NCBI RefSeq assembly: GCF_000524195.1
Contig: NW_020170381.1
Span: 3,319,986 to 3,383,985 of the forward strand
DNA length: 64,000 bases
Source: Echinococcus granulosus
Taxonomy: Eukaryota > Platyhelminthes > Cestoda > Cyclophyllidea > Taeniidae
Direction: 5' to 3'
Position 1 is the stretch's first letter. Each line of letters begins with the position of its first letter. The notes under the pieces are model-generated. The model saw only the letters and a program-made list of their open reading frames with translations. It was not told where the DNA came from and did not search any database. The translations under genes and the position numbers were made by a program. Below are positions 14,601-26,200 of this stretch, piece after piece.

Positions 14601-16934
14601 CTCCTTTATTAACGCTATAAACACTATCTCCTGTGTACAATTTCTAAGGAACCTACATTGTCTCTTGTGCATTGTTATTGCTCTATTAACTTACAAAGTG
14701 TGCGTACATTAAGCAAGGTTATCAGTAGTGCTGGGATTGTTTTTTGTTTTCAGAGGAGTTAGCAAAAATATCAACCTTTTTTTTATTAGATACACGGCGT
14801 AGTGTCCCTCTATAACGCCGGACTCGAATCTCACATCAAAACTTCAGTTTCATTTTCGGAGGGAATTTCCCAGGAGGGCACTGCCACAAGCCGCAACTCG
14901 AGTAGGGAGCGGCACAGCTTTGCGATCCTCGTTTTCTCCGGCGAGAGGGCAGAAAAGGCATCCTCCACCACCAAGTCCATACATTCTCGCACTCATCAAA
15001 TAATCTTCGCAGCGCCCAACGAGGAGCAGAAGCGTTTGTGGCTAATGGCTCTAAACAAGGTGCTCGGTCGTGATAGGGAGGATGAAAGAAAATTGTACAG
15101 ATGCTCCTCCATGGCGCCTACGCCTTCGTTGCACGGTAATACATTGTGTACATCTAACCACTGCCATCTTTAAATTACTGAATAGATATCTCCTGTTAAA
15201 GTTTTTTGGCGATTCTTTCACTCAGTCATCTTCAGCACGACATTATTATCAACGAAAACATAACCCATGAAATATTTCCGACTGAACTATTCGGAACAGA
15301 CTAAACCGGTGCTCCTCTTGTACGACAAATTTAGAAAAGATCATCCTTATGATTGTTTACCACTAAAAATTTGGTGCAGACCGACTGTCACAGATGTTTT
15401 GTTTACCTTGAGAAAAAATATATATTAATTCGGCAAACTACTAATCCATTGTATTTGAGAGAATAAAATTAACTTTAATTACGAAAAAAGGGATTTCGAA
15501 GTCTGATCGGCCCAGCACTGAGGATAAGTCTCAACTCATCTCGAAAGCTCGGGAGACGCAGGATATGCAGTCACACGTAGCTCTCAACAGCAAAGACAAC
15601 TACTTGGGTCTACTGGGTCCAAGGTCCCATCTCCAGCAGACAGTGCTGCGCTGCAGCGGTCTCGCGTACGTTTGTTGGCATCGACGACTCAGCGTCTCTT
15701 TGGACAACGTTCTCAACGCCAACAAGGTGAAGCCTCTTGAATCCACGCACGCCGTCTTATTCTGAGCTGTGCTAAAAGGAGGACTTCCCGTTTCTGGTCA
15801 TATCTCAATTTAATGTGCCTAAAAGTGGATGCGCCAAACAGCTTGCTGAAGTTTGTAGGAATTTTTTATTTATAATCCTTAATTGCCATACGAAGCTCGT
15901 TCTTAAACGCAAAATCACGCCTAATGTAAGGTTATTGTGCTTTCAAAGGTTGACTCTACGAGGCCCATGTGTCTCAGCAAATGTGGACGATCATCAATGA
16001 TACATGCTATGACTTCTGATACCTCATAGTCTCGGTCTTATTAGGAGTTACACAGCACACAAAAGCATGATTTTAGCATACACAATTTAATGATGCAATA
16101 ATTTACTCAACTACCAATCGAATCGTGAGTACAAATTTCTTTAATTTTTAGTGCGAAATAAGCGGCTACCTGTTACGGAAGTTCAAGACCAGTTGCGGTT
16201 GGCAAAAATTATGGACAGTGTTTACCGACTTTACACTTTTTTTCTACAAATCTCCGGAAGATTCCACTCCGATTGCCAGTCTCCCCCTGCTGGGCTATCG
16301 TCTCGAGTCGGCACGACCAGCAGCTGCAGCGGCCGACGCTCAATTCCACAAGTCAGATGTCCTTCAACTGACCTACAAATCACATGCGTATTACTTCAGA
16401 ACTGATGCGCCCGTCTCCTTCGAAAGGTATGGCAACTGAAATAGACCTGAAAGTGTGTTGTCATTGCGCTAAATGAGGAATAAATCCCTTCCTTGCCTCC
16501 CTGCTGGAATGTGAATAGTTTGGTTTTCGCATGCTTCATTGCGGTTTCTTCGCAAGTCTATTAATCCGATATTGTGAATATTTAACTGTAGTAAGTGCTG
16601 TGAATAATCCAAGGATTTGCAGACAGTAATGGTGTAAACAACGGCAGTATAGTATCGTACTAGTTTGATGTAACAGTAAATACATTGTTGGATCTTCTTT
16701 CGCAATCAAGACCAAAGTACTTTGCAATTCCTTCTAAATGTCCCTATTCTTACTCAACAAGAAACGGGTATTAATCACCCTTATTTTCTCAATTAGTTAA
16801 CTTGCATTTGCGTGTAGCACTGATAAAAGTTGCTGCCAAAAAAGTGGAACACCGTTTCCCTGGCTATTCTTTTCCTTAGATGGCACAGCGCATTATCCTC
16901 CGCATTAAATCCCTTATCATCTGAGAAAAAATGA
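1397..16934 (+). CDS. FARP: FARP-type RhoGEF (FERM/DH/PH/PH), 5'-partial
   Basis: Fifteen exons: 1397-1471, 1548-1808, 4399-4634, 4791-4981, 5777-6138, 6325-6385, 8121-8678, 9378-9476, 11257-11542, 11734-12237, 12432-12742, 14790-15135, 15491-15726, 16152-16426, 16880-16934. Their total is exactly in frame (1,284 visible residues plus TGA). The order is the FERM-adjacent YCGRTQ motif, a long Ser-rich and acidic linker, then DH, PH1 and PH2, which is the FARP1/FARP2 layout. FARPs are known as membrane- and cytoskeleton-linked exchange factors for Rac/Cdc42-type GTPases in neurite and synapse development. The second PH core (LFFYKSPEDS, ASLPLLGY, KSHAYYF) and the short C-terminal end after FERW are the strongest identifiers. 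The FERM domain is mostly or wholly off the left edge. The exon 9 donor at 11543 is the least certain junction. The gene runs tail to tail with RAD50. Confidence 0.88.
1809..4398 (+). other. FARP intron 2 (2.6 kb)
   Basis: AT-rich intron. Open frames at 3040-3285 and 3091-3276 overlap antisense to each other and match nothing I recognise. I see no repeat or RNA gene in it. Confidence 0.6.
4982..8120 (+). other. FARP introns 4 and 6
   Basis: The introns at 4982-5776 and 6386-8120 flank exons 5 and 6 (the 6139-6324 intron is short). They are T-rich with GT/AG ends. No embedded gene or recognisable repeat was seen. Confidence 0.55.
9378..12742 (+). CDS. FARP: FARP exons 8-11: DH domain and start of PH1
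   Basis: DH starts in exon 8 with ELSVTEKTYINAL (visible residue about 595), matching the ARELLTTERTYL opening of FARP. Exon 9 carries the LITPLH...RVAAWE helix and then a Lys/Arg-rich stretch. Exon 10 opens with about 60 Ser/Pro-rich residues before DH sequence resumes at RELRETTRCLAEM. The usual PIQRLLHY helix of DH domains appears as VPARRLWYY, so the conserved Gln is missing. Exon 11 enters PH1 (GFLEKMSSRG, MALLFTDRLVYC). The domain is therefore recognisable but interrupted by an insert and divergent at a conserved motif. The coding strand and exon order are certain; GEF activity is not. Confidence 0.82.
9531..10545 (+). mobile_element. TRIM-like element A (direct terminal repeats)
   Basis: The element sits inside FARP intron 8, in the sense orientation. 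The 5' terminal repeat is about 9531-9702 and begins TGTAGCG...GAGACTTCCC. The 3' repeat is about 10373-10545. Both share the blocks GACGAAA, the GGCAGAAT-type block, a GGCC-flanked GC-rich block and GAGTTAAAC. The roughly 670 bp between them has no long ORF and matches the interior of the copy at 40475-41619 (for example CTGGGGTAGTTGCC at about 10200 and 41252). Direct terminal repeats around a short non-coding core are the TRIM layout, and TRIMs are known in taeniid tapeworms. I see no clear tRNA primer site or purine tract. The ends are accurate to about 10 bp. Confidence 0.7.
12743..14789 (+). other. FARP intron 11 (2.0 kb)
   Basis: Ordinary AT-rich intron. An open frame at 13511-13744 (77 codons) and an antisense one at 14365-14640 show no family resemblance. 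Nothing else was seen. Confidence 0.5.
14790..16934 (+). CDS. FARP: FARP exons 12-15: end of PH1, PH2 and C-terminus
   Basis: Exon 12 (14790-15135) completes PH1: HGVVSLYN early, then IIFAAPNEEQKRLWLMAL, the typical terminal PH helix with its Trp. Exon 13 (15491-15726) holds the inter-PH linker and the FARP-specific VCWHR...SVS signature. Exon 14 (16152-16426) is nearly the whole second PH domain, from SGYLLRKFKT through WTVFTDFTLFFYK to YYFRTDAPVSFER. The last exon (16880-16934) adds the W of FERW and about 16 residues before TGA at 16932-16934. A possible ATTAAA polyadenylation signal lies at 17186-17191. Confidence 0.88.
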
Positions 16935-17648
16935 TGTCCGCTTTACCCAACTACTCTGAAAACATCCAATGGTCTTATGTGCAATACGCCGCCGATCTGT
17001 AATGTAAGCATACTTATCCACTCTCAATCCATTCCCTGGGCTAAGCATCTTTATCACATCTCTCCCTCCTCGCTTTTCCCCGAGTGCCTTGTCAAATGGA
17101 TCTATTTTCCTTTGGCAGGAATCTTGCTCCCTTTAAATACTTTATTCCCATTTAGCTTACTATGTGAAAAATCTCATTTTTTGCTATTAAAATATAACAA
17201 ATTTGTGAACGAAGTGCCACTTTTTATCAATATTATTTCCATCAAGATTTGGGCATCGAAGACTTCCTTACGTAACTTCAAGGAACTGATCCTCCATTCG
17301 AACCTTCTGGACCTCTGAGAGACCCCTGAAACAACAAAACAACGATACCTAGTGATATGGAAATTTGCGCATGAACAACAACTGTCCGATCCGAAAAGTT
17401 CCTTTTAAGATTACAATGCGGTTCTCTAATAATTTGTTCAATAACGTTGCCTTTAAGTCGAAAGCGTTGGGCAGATGAAATTGATAAGTTCTGATTCTCC
17501 AAAATCCCGTTTTTTAGTTGAGTGGGATTTTCGGTAAGTTGCTCACATAAACTCGGAATGAAAAAAGCAGTTTCATTGAGTATATTGCTTGTAATTATGA
17601 ATTAGGAAATTGGGTGCGAAATAAAATTTCGTTTAATGGAAAACAATA
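16935..17648. other. FARP/RAD50 tail-to-tail spacer
   Basis: The 714 bp between the FARP stop and the RAD50 stop must hold both 3' UTRs. An ATTAAA at 17186-17191 could serve FARP. No AATAAA is convincingly placed for RAD50. The open frame at 16977-17318 is T-rich and looks non-coding. Confidence 0.5.
17186..17191 (+). promoter_or_regulatory. Possible polyadenylation signal for FARP
   Basis: ATTAAA hexamer about 250 bp after the FARP stop, inside an AT-rich stretch. Position is the only support. Confidence 0.25.
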
Positions 17649-20273
17649 TCATTTGCATGACCTCTTCAGCAACACCTTGGACGACCTAAAAAGTAAGCAC
17701 GCCAAAGAGAGCAACCAATGCACAAGCTCATGGCGGTGCCAACTTACTCGAGATTTCGAACAAGACGCTGAAGATGACCAGCACAGCCCGCTCGACCCAA
17801 CAGCTCAATAAAGTCCTCATCATGAGTAATGATAATTAGTTGGAAGTTTCTCTGACTCGAGCGGGTTTTGATAATCCTACAAGGTGTACACATGACATTC
17901 TGTAAACCACTCATGTGGATATAAAGCGGCACAATTTGTTGATTTGCATAGATTGGGTGCCTAAGTGACAACTACCGCCATTGGTATTCAAAGCTATAAA
18001 ATAAAAAGTGGAGAAACTTTAGTGGGAAGTGCTTGAAACATAGGAATTATTTTCTGTGTCGAACTCCAATGTAGCCTGTTCATGGTCAAGCACTGCGGAT
18101 GCTCAAGTCAGGAAGAGCAATGAGTTGGTGCTCTATCAAGAGCGTCTCGGTAGCTGCCGGTGCGGGAGAGTGCAGTGTAGCTCGATTCATGAGAGGTCGT
18201 ATGAAACAAGGCAGTATGGGAAATGGGGGACAGACTAATGTAGTAGTTGTCACAGCAACTTGTATTCAAGAGGCTTTTTGTGTATCGACATTCGTTACCA
18301 GTGTCGCCTGTAGGTTATGTGGTTTTTAATTGTTTTAAGATGGTTGCACAAAATCCCGTCACAAGCGAATTTAGTCGGATCTCAAACAATAAAACAATTG
18401 GAACACCTTTTTGCCTTAAAATGACTACATTCGTGTTTACAAACAGCATGACTTCAAATAGAGCATTGTTTTCCGCTGTGGCGATCCCTTCTCCTCGGAA
18501 GCCGCGGAAGCGGACTTGTTGAAACACATATCCTTTCAATCGACAATGTGCTTCTACATCAACACGGGATGGATCAATATTTTCAGCGCCCTACTGAGAC
18601 TCCAGTTTGGATGAAAATCCACTCCACTTGCGTGTTTTGCACAAAAAGAGACTTAGTCATCGTCAAATTTTATCAGTTAATCAGAATTTTTACTTTTTTA
18701 TAAACAACATTAATATAACGCCAAGAACTATCAATTACAATAATGGAATCCTATCATTTAAACATCAGGCCTGTATAAGAATGGCAACTATCACCAATAT
18801 GACTAAAAATAGAAGTGCCATTGACAGAAAAAATGAAGATATACTAGGCATTGCTAAGTGCACGTGCTGCATACCTATTACGATCCAAAGTAAACAAAAA
18901 AATAGTTAATAATTGATGGATAAAGTAGTCTAATGAACGGCTATAATAGCATTTTGCTCTTCAAAGTTGAGTATATAAAGTGTTACCAAGCCTTAAGGCG
19001 GCTCAAGGTACTAAGAGGGCTTAGAAGGGCTAGTCCGTCTAGGTATCGCCAGAAGGTGAAGGGACATACTCAGTGAGAGCATAAGCTAACGATTCAATGT
19101 TCTCGCGATCCAAATTTGTGGTGGGCTCATCCAATGCAAGCACGCCACACTGGAGACAGAAGACCTCGGCCAGGGCCAGTCGAATCACTAGACTGGCGAG
19201 TACCTTCTGACCGGCCGAACAACGACCACGCATGTCCAGCTGCGTCTCCGTGGAGGCTAGACGAGCCTGCTTACCGCCGCCCGTCATCACTGTGCTCGAG
19301 TCTGCTTTAACCATCACGACGCGGTATTTGTACGTCCGCCGAGTGCTGCTTGCATTCGCGTTGGTCGTCGGGGACTCCTCCTCACTGCATATCTTTATGT
19401 GGTCTATGTCTACGATGGACAGCAAGGTGTAGCTTGAATCTCAACCATAGCAGCACAAATACCACATTAACACGTGTATCTAAAATAACCTTATTTTGGA
19501 AGAAGATTGACCGAACAAAGAAAAGATGGAAGTCTTACCGTTTCCTCGGTAAGTTGTTCTCCATAATTCACGAATTATCTGATTAACTTCATTCATTTTC
19601 TCCGCATGGTATGCAATAATTGCTCTGCAGGAAAACCATTGTAAGGATGAGCCTCTGGAGAGCGAGTGTGGTGGGGGAAAATGTCATCAACTCACCCATC
19701 AAGAGCTTTATAGTAGCGCTGAAGATCCGTGGCCACCATTTCTGTCGTCTAGGAAGGAAGTTGGAATGTCAAGATCAAGTACTTCGCAGCATGATATAAA
19801 CTTACTGAATGGTTAAATGCGATGATTTCTAAAAAGATGGTAAATTCTAAGCTTCCCTACGATGGTGGAATTGGCTTTAAGTAGGTAGCTGAATAGTCCA
19901 ACAACCAAGTAAAATTAAGTAAACTAGACTCTGGAATAAATTAGTCGATTCAAAAAAGGAATATTTCCTAATAAAATGAAACCCGTGGATTGTGGATACT
20001 TGAAATTTAAGTAGAGGACAAAAGTTGGAGTTCAGCAACAGTAAACTTTGAGTTAAGTGAACTTGTTATTATAAATTAAACATCAAGGGAAAATTGAGGT
20101 GAGTACGGCTTTTGGGTGGGTCCCAAATGTATTGATAAGGAGAGCATTACCCTCAGTTCATACATCTTCTTTATGTATTCAGCTTCAGCGTCTGCATATT
20201 TCTCAGCCAAGCTACGTTCCAGCATTTGTAGTTCAGTTTGCAGCTGCATGACTTTGTCGTTGATGGCCTGTTT
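17649..20273 (-). CDS. RAD50: RAD50 exons 29-34: C-terminal ATPase half
   Basis: Exons: 20151-20273, 19696-19748, 19539-19624, 19070-19409, 17748-17876, 17649-17685. Exon 29 gives KYADAEAEY (human KYREMM region). Exons 30-31 give [17 protein letters not shown] and then [13 protein letters not shown], all diagnostic of RAD50. The large exon 32 holds the signature, the Walker B and the [14 protein letters not shown] stretch. Exon 33 holds [21 protein letters not shown]. The final 37 bp exon follows a 62 bp intron with a perfect GTAAGT donor and ends at TGA (17649-17651). The protein tail after the H-loop is short and divergent, as in other RAD50 proteins. Confidence 0.94.
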
Positions 20274-23200
20274 CTGTGAAATTGCAAAGAAAGCTTGATT
20301 AAATTAGCGTAGGGGAAAAACTGGCAAGATAAATTGTCCATACCGTCCTACATGACACGAGGTGAAGCCAGTGTGTACTTTAAAACAAACGAGCACCTGA
20401 GCAAGCGATCTTCCAAATGAGAAAGGATTACAACATGCGAACCCCAAGAAGTTGTTGTTCCAAACTTTTGCGAATGAACCATCGGCAAAAGTGTGTAAAG
20501 CTGTGGAATAAACACTTAACGCACGAGAAATGAATAACAAGGTAAAAAGTGGTTTAAGTGAAGCAACCTGCAAGTTAACATTGAGAAAGTCTGTGCGTAG
20601 AAAATCTCGACCAAACTCTTACCCAATTGTTACATTTTTTCAGTTAACAGACTAGATTTACGTGTGAAAGTATGAGAAATCCCAACTTTCAACCAGTGTG
20701 AGTTCAATACATTAGTGTGGGTGAAAAGCGACTCCGGTTACTTAAAACAGTGATCTATTTCAGGTAAATGGGACGCATCGGGTGGAAGCAAATAAACTTG
20801 AAAATCAGTGTTTGGTAGCAAAAAATTTGTGGTTTCGAGGATGAGCGGTTATGTATGGCACTCCCCTAAACTAAATACACAAAGTGCTATAGATTAAAAG
20901 CACTAAATTTTATTACTCTATTCACCAAATCAACAACTCAGAGTACCGGCTAATATGTTTTTTAATAATGAGTAACTTTAAAGATCCTCTAAGGAAATAA
21001 CAATTGTGAGGCTTTATTGATAGGAAGCACAAATTGAAAATTAACCATTAGCCCCCAAAAAAGGACCAGCAAGAGGTTATCGGACTAGCGGATAAACTAT
21101 ATTACCGGTTCAAAAGGTCAGATCACGAATTTGAGACAAAGCGTGAACCCCGTAAAATGCATATATTCTAGGTGAATGGAAATACTTTTGATGAAACAGT
21201 CTAAGTAGCTTGCGTGAGTATGACCGGAGAAACAGAGAGTTGTACGTTGGTGAATCTACCTGGCTGCGAAGCCTTTCCTCCTCATTTGAGAGATTATTGA
21301 TGTGATCTTCGAGATCTACCGACTCAGAGATGCCGGATTGGCAAACATCTATTTGCCGCTGGATGTCCTGGACACGTTCGTTGAGCAAAGACAGATGACC
21401 ACGGGTTTCCCGCAACCGCACACAATCCCCAAGTTCACGCTGGACAACCTGAAGTATTTGTAAAATATAGAAGAAAACGCTTTGTCGTCACACTTTTCTG
21501 TAGTGGAACTGGCAGGCGAAGAACAAATCTGCTAATGGCACGTATTCCAAATGGACTGCTATGGGGGCAGGGTTGGTGTGGACTATCAACCTTCCCTTGT
21601 AGATAGTACACAAGGTAACACGCCTCCACACGGTCTTCCGAAAAAAGTATTTCAAGCAGGTAGCTTTCCGAATAAACGAATAATTTCGTAAAAAGATATG
21701 TGAAGTATTTAAAATGAATTAGGAGCCAAAGTCAATTCCATAAATCTATAGACGATTGAGGTAAATGCAAAAAAGTTGTCATAAAATTAAATTACGGATA
21801 AGATTATCACAATGTCACAATACCTTATGGTTAGCGATTTCAGTACGGAGATCTTCGACACGCTTAGAGGTAGTTACGACAGCAGACTTGAGAGCTTCGG
21901 TGGTCGCATCCAATTCTGCAAGTTCCGCTGTGACACGCTTCAAATGGTCTCTCGGGGATTCTGCATCGTCAACTTTTAACACTGCCGTATCACACGCCTC
22001 CTTGACCTGACGACTTCGGTCCCGCCATTCTTGCCACTAAATTCAAAATATCACATGTAAAAGTATTTTGGGACAGTTAACCTTAATTTCGGAAATGAAT
22101 TGCCAGACTAGACTAGAGGGCGAATAATTGACTGTCGATGTTCACCCATGCGCAAGAGACCCCTGTCATGAATCGCCTCACGGATCGCCTGCATTAATGT
22201 ATTCGTACACAATAAATACGAAGCTTTTGTTCAACGCGTGGTAGAGAGCAATTTTTATGTACGTATAATGCTATTTAAGATATAGCTAACCAATGAGGTT
22301 TAAAAGGTTGAGCACTGGAGACGTACATAGATACGACATGATAAAATTATCTCTTCAAATGTATGTACTCATTATGATGGTGGGCCAAAAATTTCCGCCA
22401 CAAAAACGCGCACACACAGTGCCCATTGCAAGGCTAAATGTCCTGAAAACACAAAACTCCATGATTTATTATATTTTTTTCGCGCAAGAAATCAGTTGCG
22501 TCCACATGCACCACATTTTCGTCTGTTATGGTGGCACATGCCCGCTGCAATGCCAACTGAGGTGCACATACCCACTAGGTTTGTGCAGATTTCACTCAAG
22601 ACAAAATCCACTCGGTACCTAAACTGTATTCCTACCCAGTTTAGTGACAACAGCTTGCTGTTTAAGTAGCCAGAAGTACCTGCTAAGGGGCCGTAGAATT
22701 GCGAAGGGGCATAAGTGAGTGTGCACTGATAACGACGGCCCATAAAGTGGAGACCAAATTTCCCATGAGAAGCTTGCAAATTCGGATTGAAGGAAAACCG
22801 TGACAGTAGTGAGCTCCCTATTTTGTATCCTAAGTGTTTATTTCTATCATAGCCGGTCATTATAGGTAAAAAATGAAATTCAACCCGCTTAAATGAATTT
22901 TGAAGCATTATCGGGTTCAGACTAATGAGACAGCAAGCGCTATCACTGAATAAATTTCCTATCATGTGATCAATATTTTGCAAAAAAAATTCAATTTTTT
23001 TCGATTCAGACATGGCTTACTAATAAATATCAGTCCGGATGGAGGTTTAAAAATGTACATCTTTTCTTTGTGGAAACAGAATATGGTGAAACCCAGAGGA
23101 ATAAGCTACATATTGATGCATAAAAGGATGCAAATCCTAATTTTGACGGACGTTTTTTCCCATCTCAAAGCACAGACAAGACTGGTAAGCCATTTATTCC

Positions 23201-26200
23201 TAGTATAAAGGCGGAACAGTGCATAAGTTTTTTTTAGGAAAATAGCAATCCTTTGCAATAAGCATATCATTGGCATATTATGTATTAGCACACAAACAAC
23301 AGCTCGAGTGTGGCATTGCAAAAAACAACGAGATTAAGGAATAAAACGATTTTTAACCAAATATCATGTGCTATCAGGATGTTTTTTGGTACAGGTGAGA
23401 AGTCGTTCAGTCCATTTCTAATTGTTTAAGCCCAGCTCATGAACACGTTGATGTTTTAAATGACAACATGGATTGTAAACAGTATTTTTGTCAAAGACTC
23501 TGTGGTGTAATGCTTAAAGCATTTTACTAGACACTTCCACAAAATCTACTTAAAAGACGATGAAAAATAAATTCCTTCTCATATTCTGAGTAAAAAACTA
23601 TTCCATATCACCATCTGCTCACCTCTTTCGATGAAACCGCTACAACTCCCACAGAAAGATAACCAAAGCCTACACTTTGAGCGATTACGAAAATAATGTG
23701 ATTAAGGAGAATATTTATTCTGACCAATTCATAAATTTATGTCAAATCTCAAAAAGCTCAGTTTCAAAGTAGCTGCATGACAAGTTGAGCTCATAATGGG
23801 CTAACAGCGCAATAGCTTATCGCCTGTGAATGAAAAAAGGCCTTTGTTTGCCCAAGTTTGAATCAAGCTTTTGCTAAATGTACGAGCTCGGTATGACCAC
23901 AGAAAACGTGCAATTCGGCTTGAAACTTGAACTCACCTCGGCTGACGCAATCGCCACTTTGTCACTCCCCTCCTTAGTCACCCTCTGTTTATCATTCTCG
24001 GCCGTAAGGAGCGCTGCTTTACAAATTGGCAGCTGTCCACTCAGATCCTCCAGTTTACCAGTGATACGAGTTCCCACGGACGTCAAGCGCTCAAGCTCTG
24101 TGTTCAGACTGGTCACTGCTTGGAACTCCTTTTCCAGCTGAAATAAATCCATAGATTTCGAGCACTACATGCACATTCTCAATCGTATAGGGCGAAACCA
24201 AGTGCTGCAATTTGGGTTTTAACGGCTACTTCATACGTACCATAAAACAGTAGAAAAGGCTGGCAAATCGGTTAATCATCATCTTAGTTCTTTTCGGTTT
24301 TGTCCATGGCTTTGATAATCTTTTCAAAACGACCATTCTACGCATCTTTTGCGCAATTTCTCAAAGTAATGGGATAATCTTGGTAGGGAATTTATCTTGA
24401 TTTAGCGTAATCCTTCAAGCCGCTAACCAGGCAAAAAATAATCTGTGGCTTTTCAGAAGGACGATTTATTGTCTGGATAATACTGGAAATTTTTGGTAAG
24501 ATTAACAGTATTATTGGCTTATTCACAACTAGTCGTACACTTGAGACTTATTAAAATAGTTGCTAAAAGTTGGTACCAAACCGACTCGGCTCAAGTTGTC
24601 AACCAGTAAACCCTATGAACCATATGGTACATGAGGATTCAAATCACCTTAATAGAGCATTTTAGTCTTACCTTGAGAAGGGCACTCCTCAATTCATTCT
24701 CTTCATCTGTTGCCTTCTGACGTTTCGCTAAGTCCTGATCCAGTTTCTTGCGATAATCATTAATAGCTGTTGAAAGGAGATTGCTATTTGACTTAGAGTT
24801 GCGAAAAGCTGAATTTAAAAGTTACCATTTGGCACGCAACGAATCCCGTTCTTCTTGAAGTTCTGCAACAGGTCTCAATGCTAAAAGGAGAAATATTGGT
24901 AGGTTTGCCAAAATTACGCGCCAGATGGGGCTCATTTAGACATTACTTGGAATGCTAGTTAATCCGAACGACTAAATAGGAAGAGAGTTTATAATTGAGC
25001 GCAAATATGAAGAAGAAATACGAAATTATTGTATAAAATAACACAAAGGTCACAGACATCCATAATTATGCTACTAGATAGAAATCTGTCAAATAAAAAC
25101 CAAAAAGAGCAATATTAATAAATCCCTCACTTGTATTTTCATCCACAGGCGTAAGAGAGGTCAGAGAGCGATTCAAATTAGCAATCTCTTTCTCAGTTTT
25201 TTCGATGACGGCCATGTCACCTTGCAACGATCTTGCAACTGACTCATCGGCTTGAATAACTTCCAGTTTTGATGTTTCCTTGAAGATAAGGAGTGGAAAA
25301 CATATATTAAGCGTAAAAATACAAGTTTACATTTGCTATTTCATTTTGCAGCTTCTCAAGGCTCGACTGAGTAGTTTGAACTTCGGCTTTCAGCTCAGGC
25401 AGTTCAGTTCCACGTAATTTGGCAAACTAGTGGGGTGCACATTGAAGATAAGATCGCAAAATACTTTATTTATCTCTGGTTTCAACTGAATGAATGTCTC
25501 GTACTGGATAATCATCTCTTGAAGCTCCTTTCTTTTAGTGTCCAAATCGCGAGGCATGGTGGCAATGCGTTTCTCGATCTGAAAACATCAAAATACGACG
25601 TGAGGCTGCAGACACAACAATTTTTGCGAAATGAAAAAGTGGATGCTTCTTCACCTCTTCCTCTAAATCCTGGTGATCCTGCTCATTTTCAAAGCCTCGG
25701 TGACACAGAGGGCATACTGACTCATTGACGAGGCGATCTCGAAACTTCTTCCACAGGTGCAAGCCCCCTTCTTCAATCTCACAGTCACTGTAAAAAGATG
25801 CGCACAAAATAATAATCCTTATAATTCTTTCATTAAATGCCACACGTATCAGGACAAATCTACCTTAAAATAAAGAAATTCGCAAATAAAGCACACTCGA
25901 CTTTTGACCCACAGGAAACTCATGAGAAGTACATGCAAATTACTAGCATTAGGTTGAAAACGAAAAATAGTTACACGAAAGAAATGGGAAACTATTTATA
26001 AATGTATATTTGATGATCTTATAAAGATTGGAAAGATTGTCTAGCTTACGCTACATTGAAGGTCCATTACTGCATTTATTCAAAATAGTTTTCCTTCGTT
26101 AAGAAAGCAAAAGCACTCACCGTTCGAGTTGTTTTTTCCTTGACATCAAATTGTCTAATTTGTGCTCCAAATCTACGCTGCCACAAGCGGAGATGAGACG

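Noticed and set aside
19230..19300. Hidden micro-intron explaining the RAD50 insert
   Set aside because: The candidate GTAAGC..AG segments are either 18 bp (too short to splice) or shift the frame, so the insert is treated as coding.
22492..23013. 173-codon minus-strand open frame inside a RAD50 intron
   Set aside because: No coiled-coil character, and including it would break the phase between the flanking RAD50 exons (both phase 0) and add non-family sequence.
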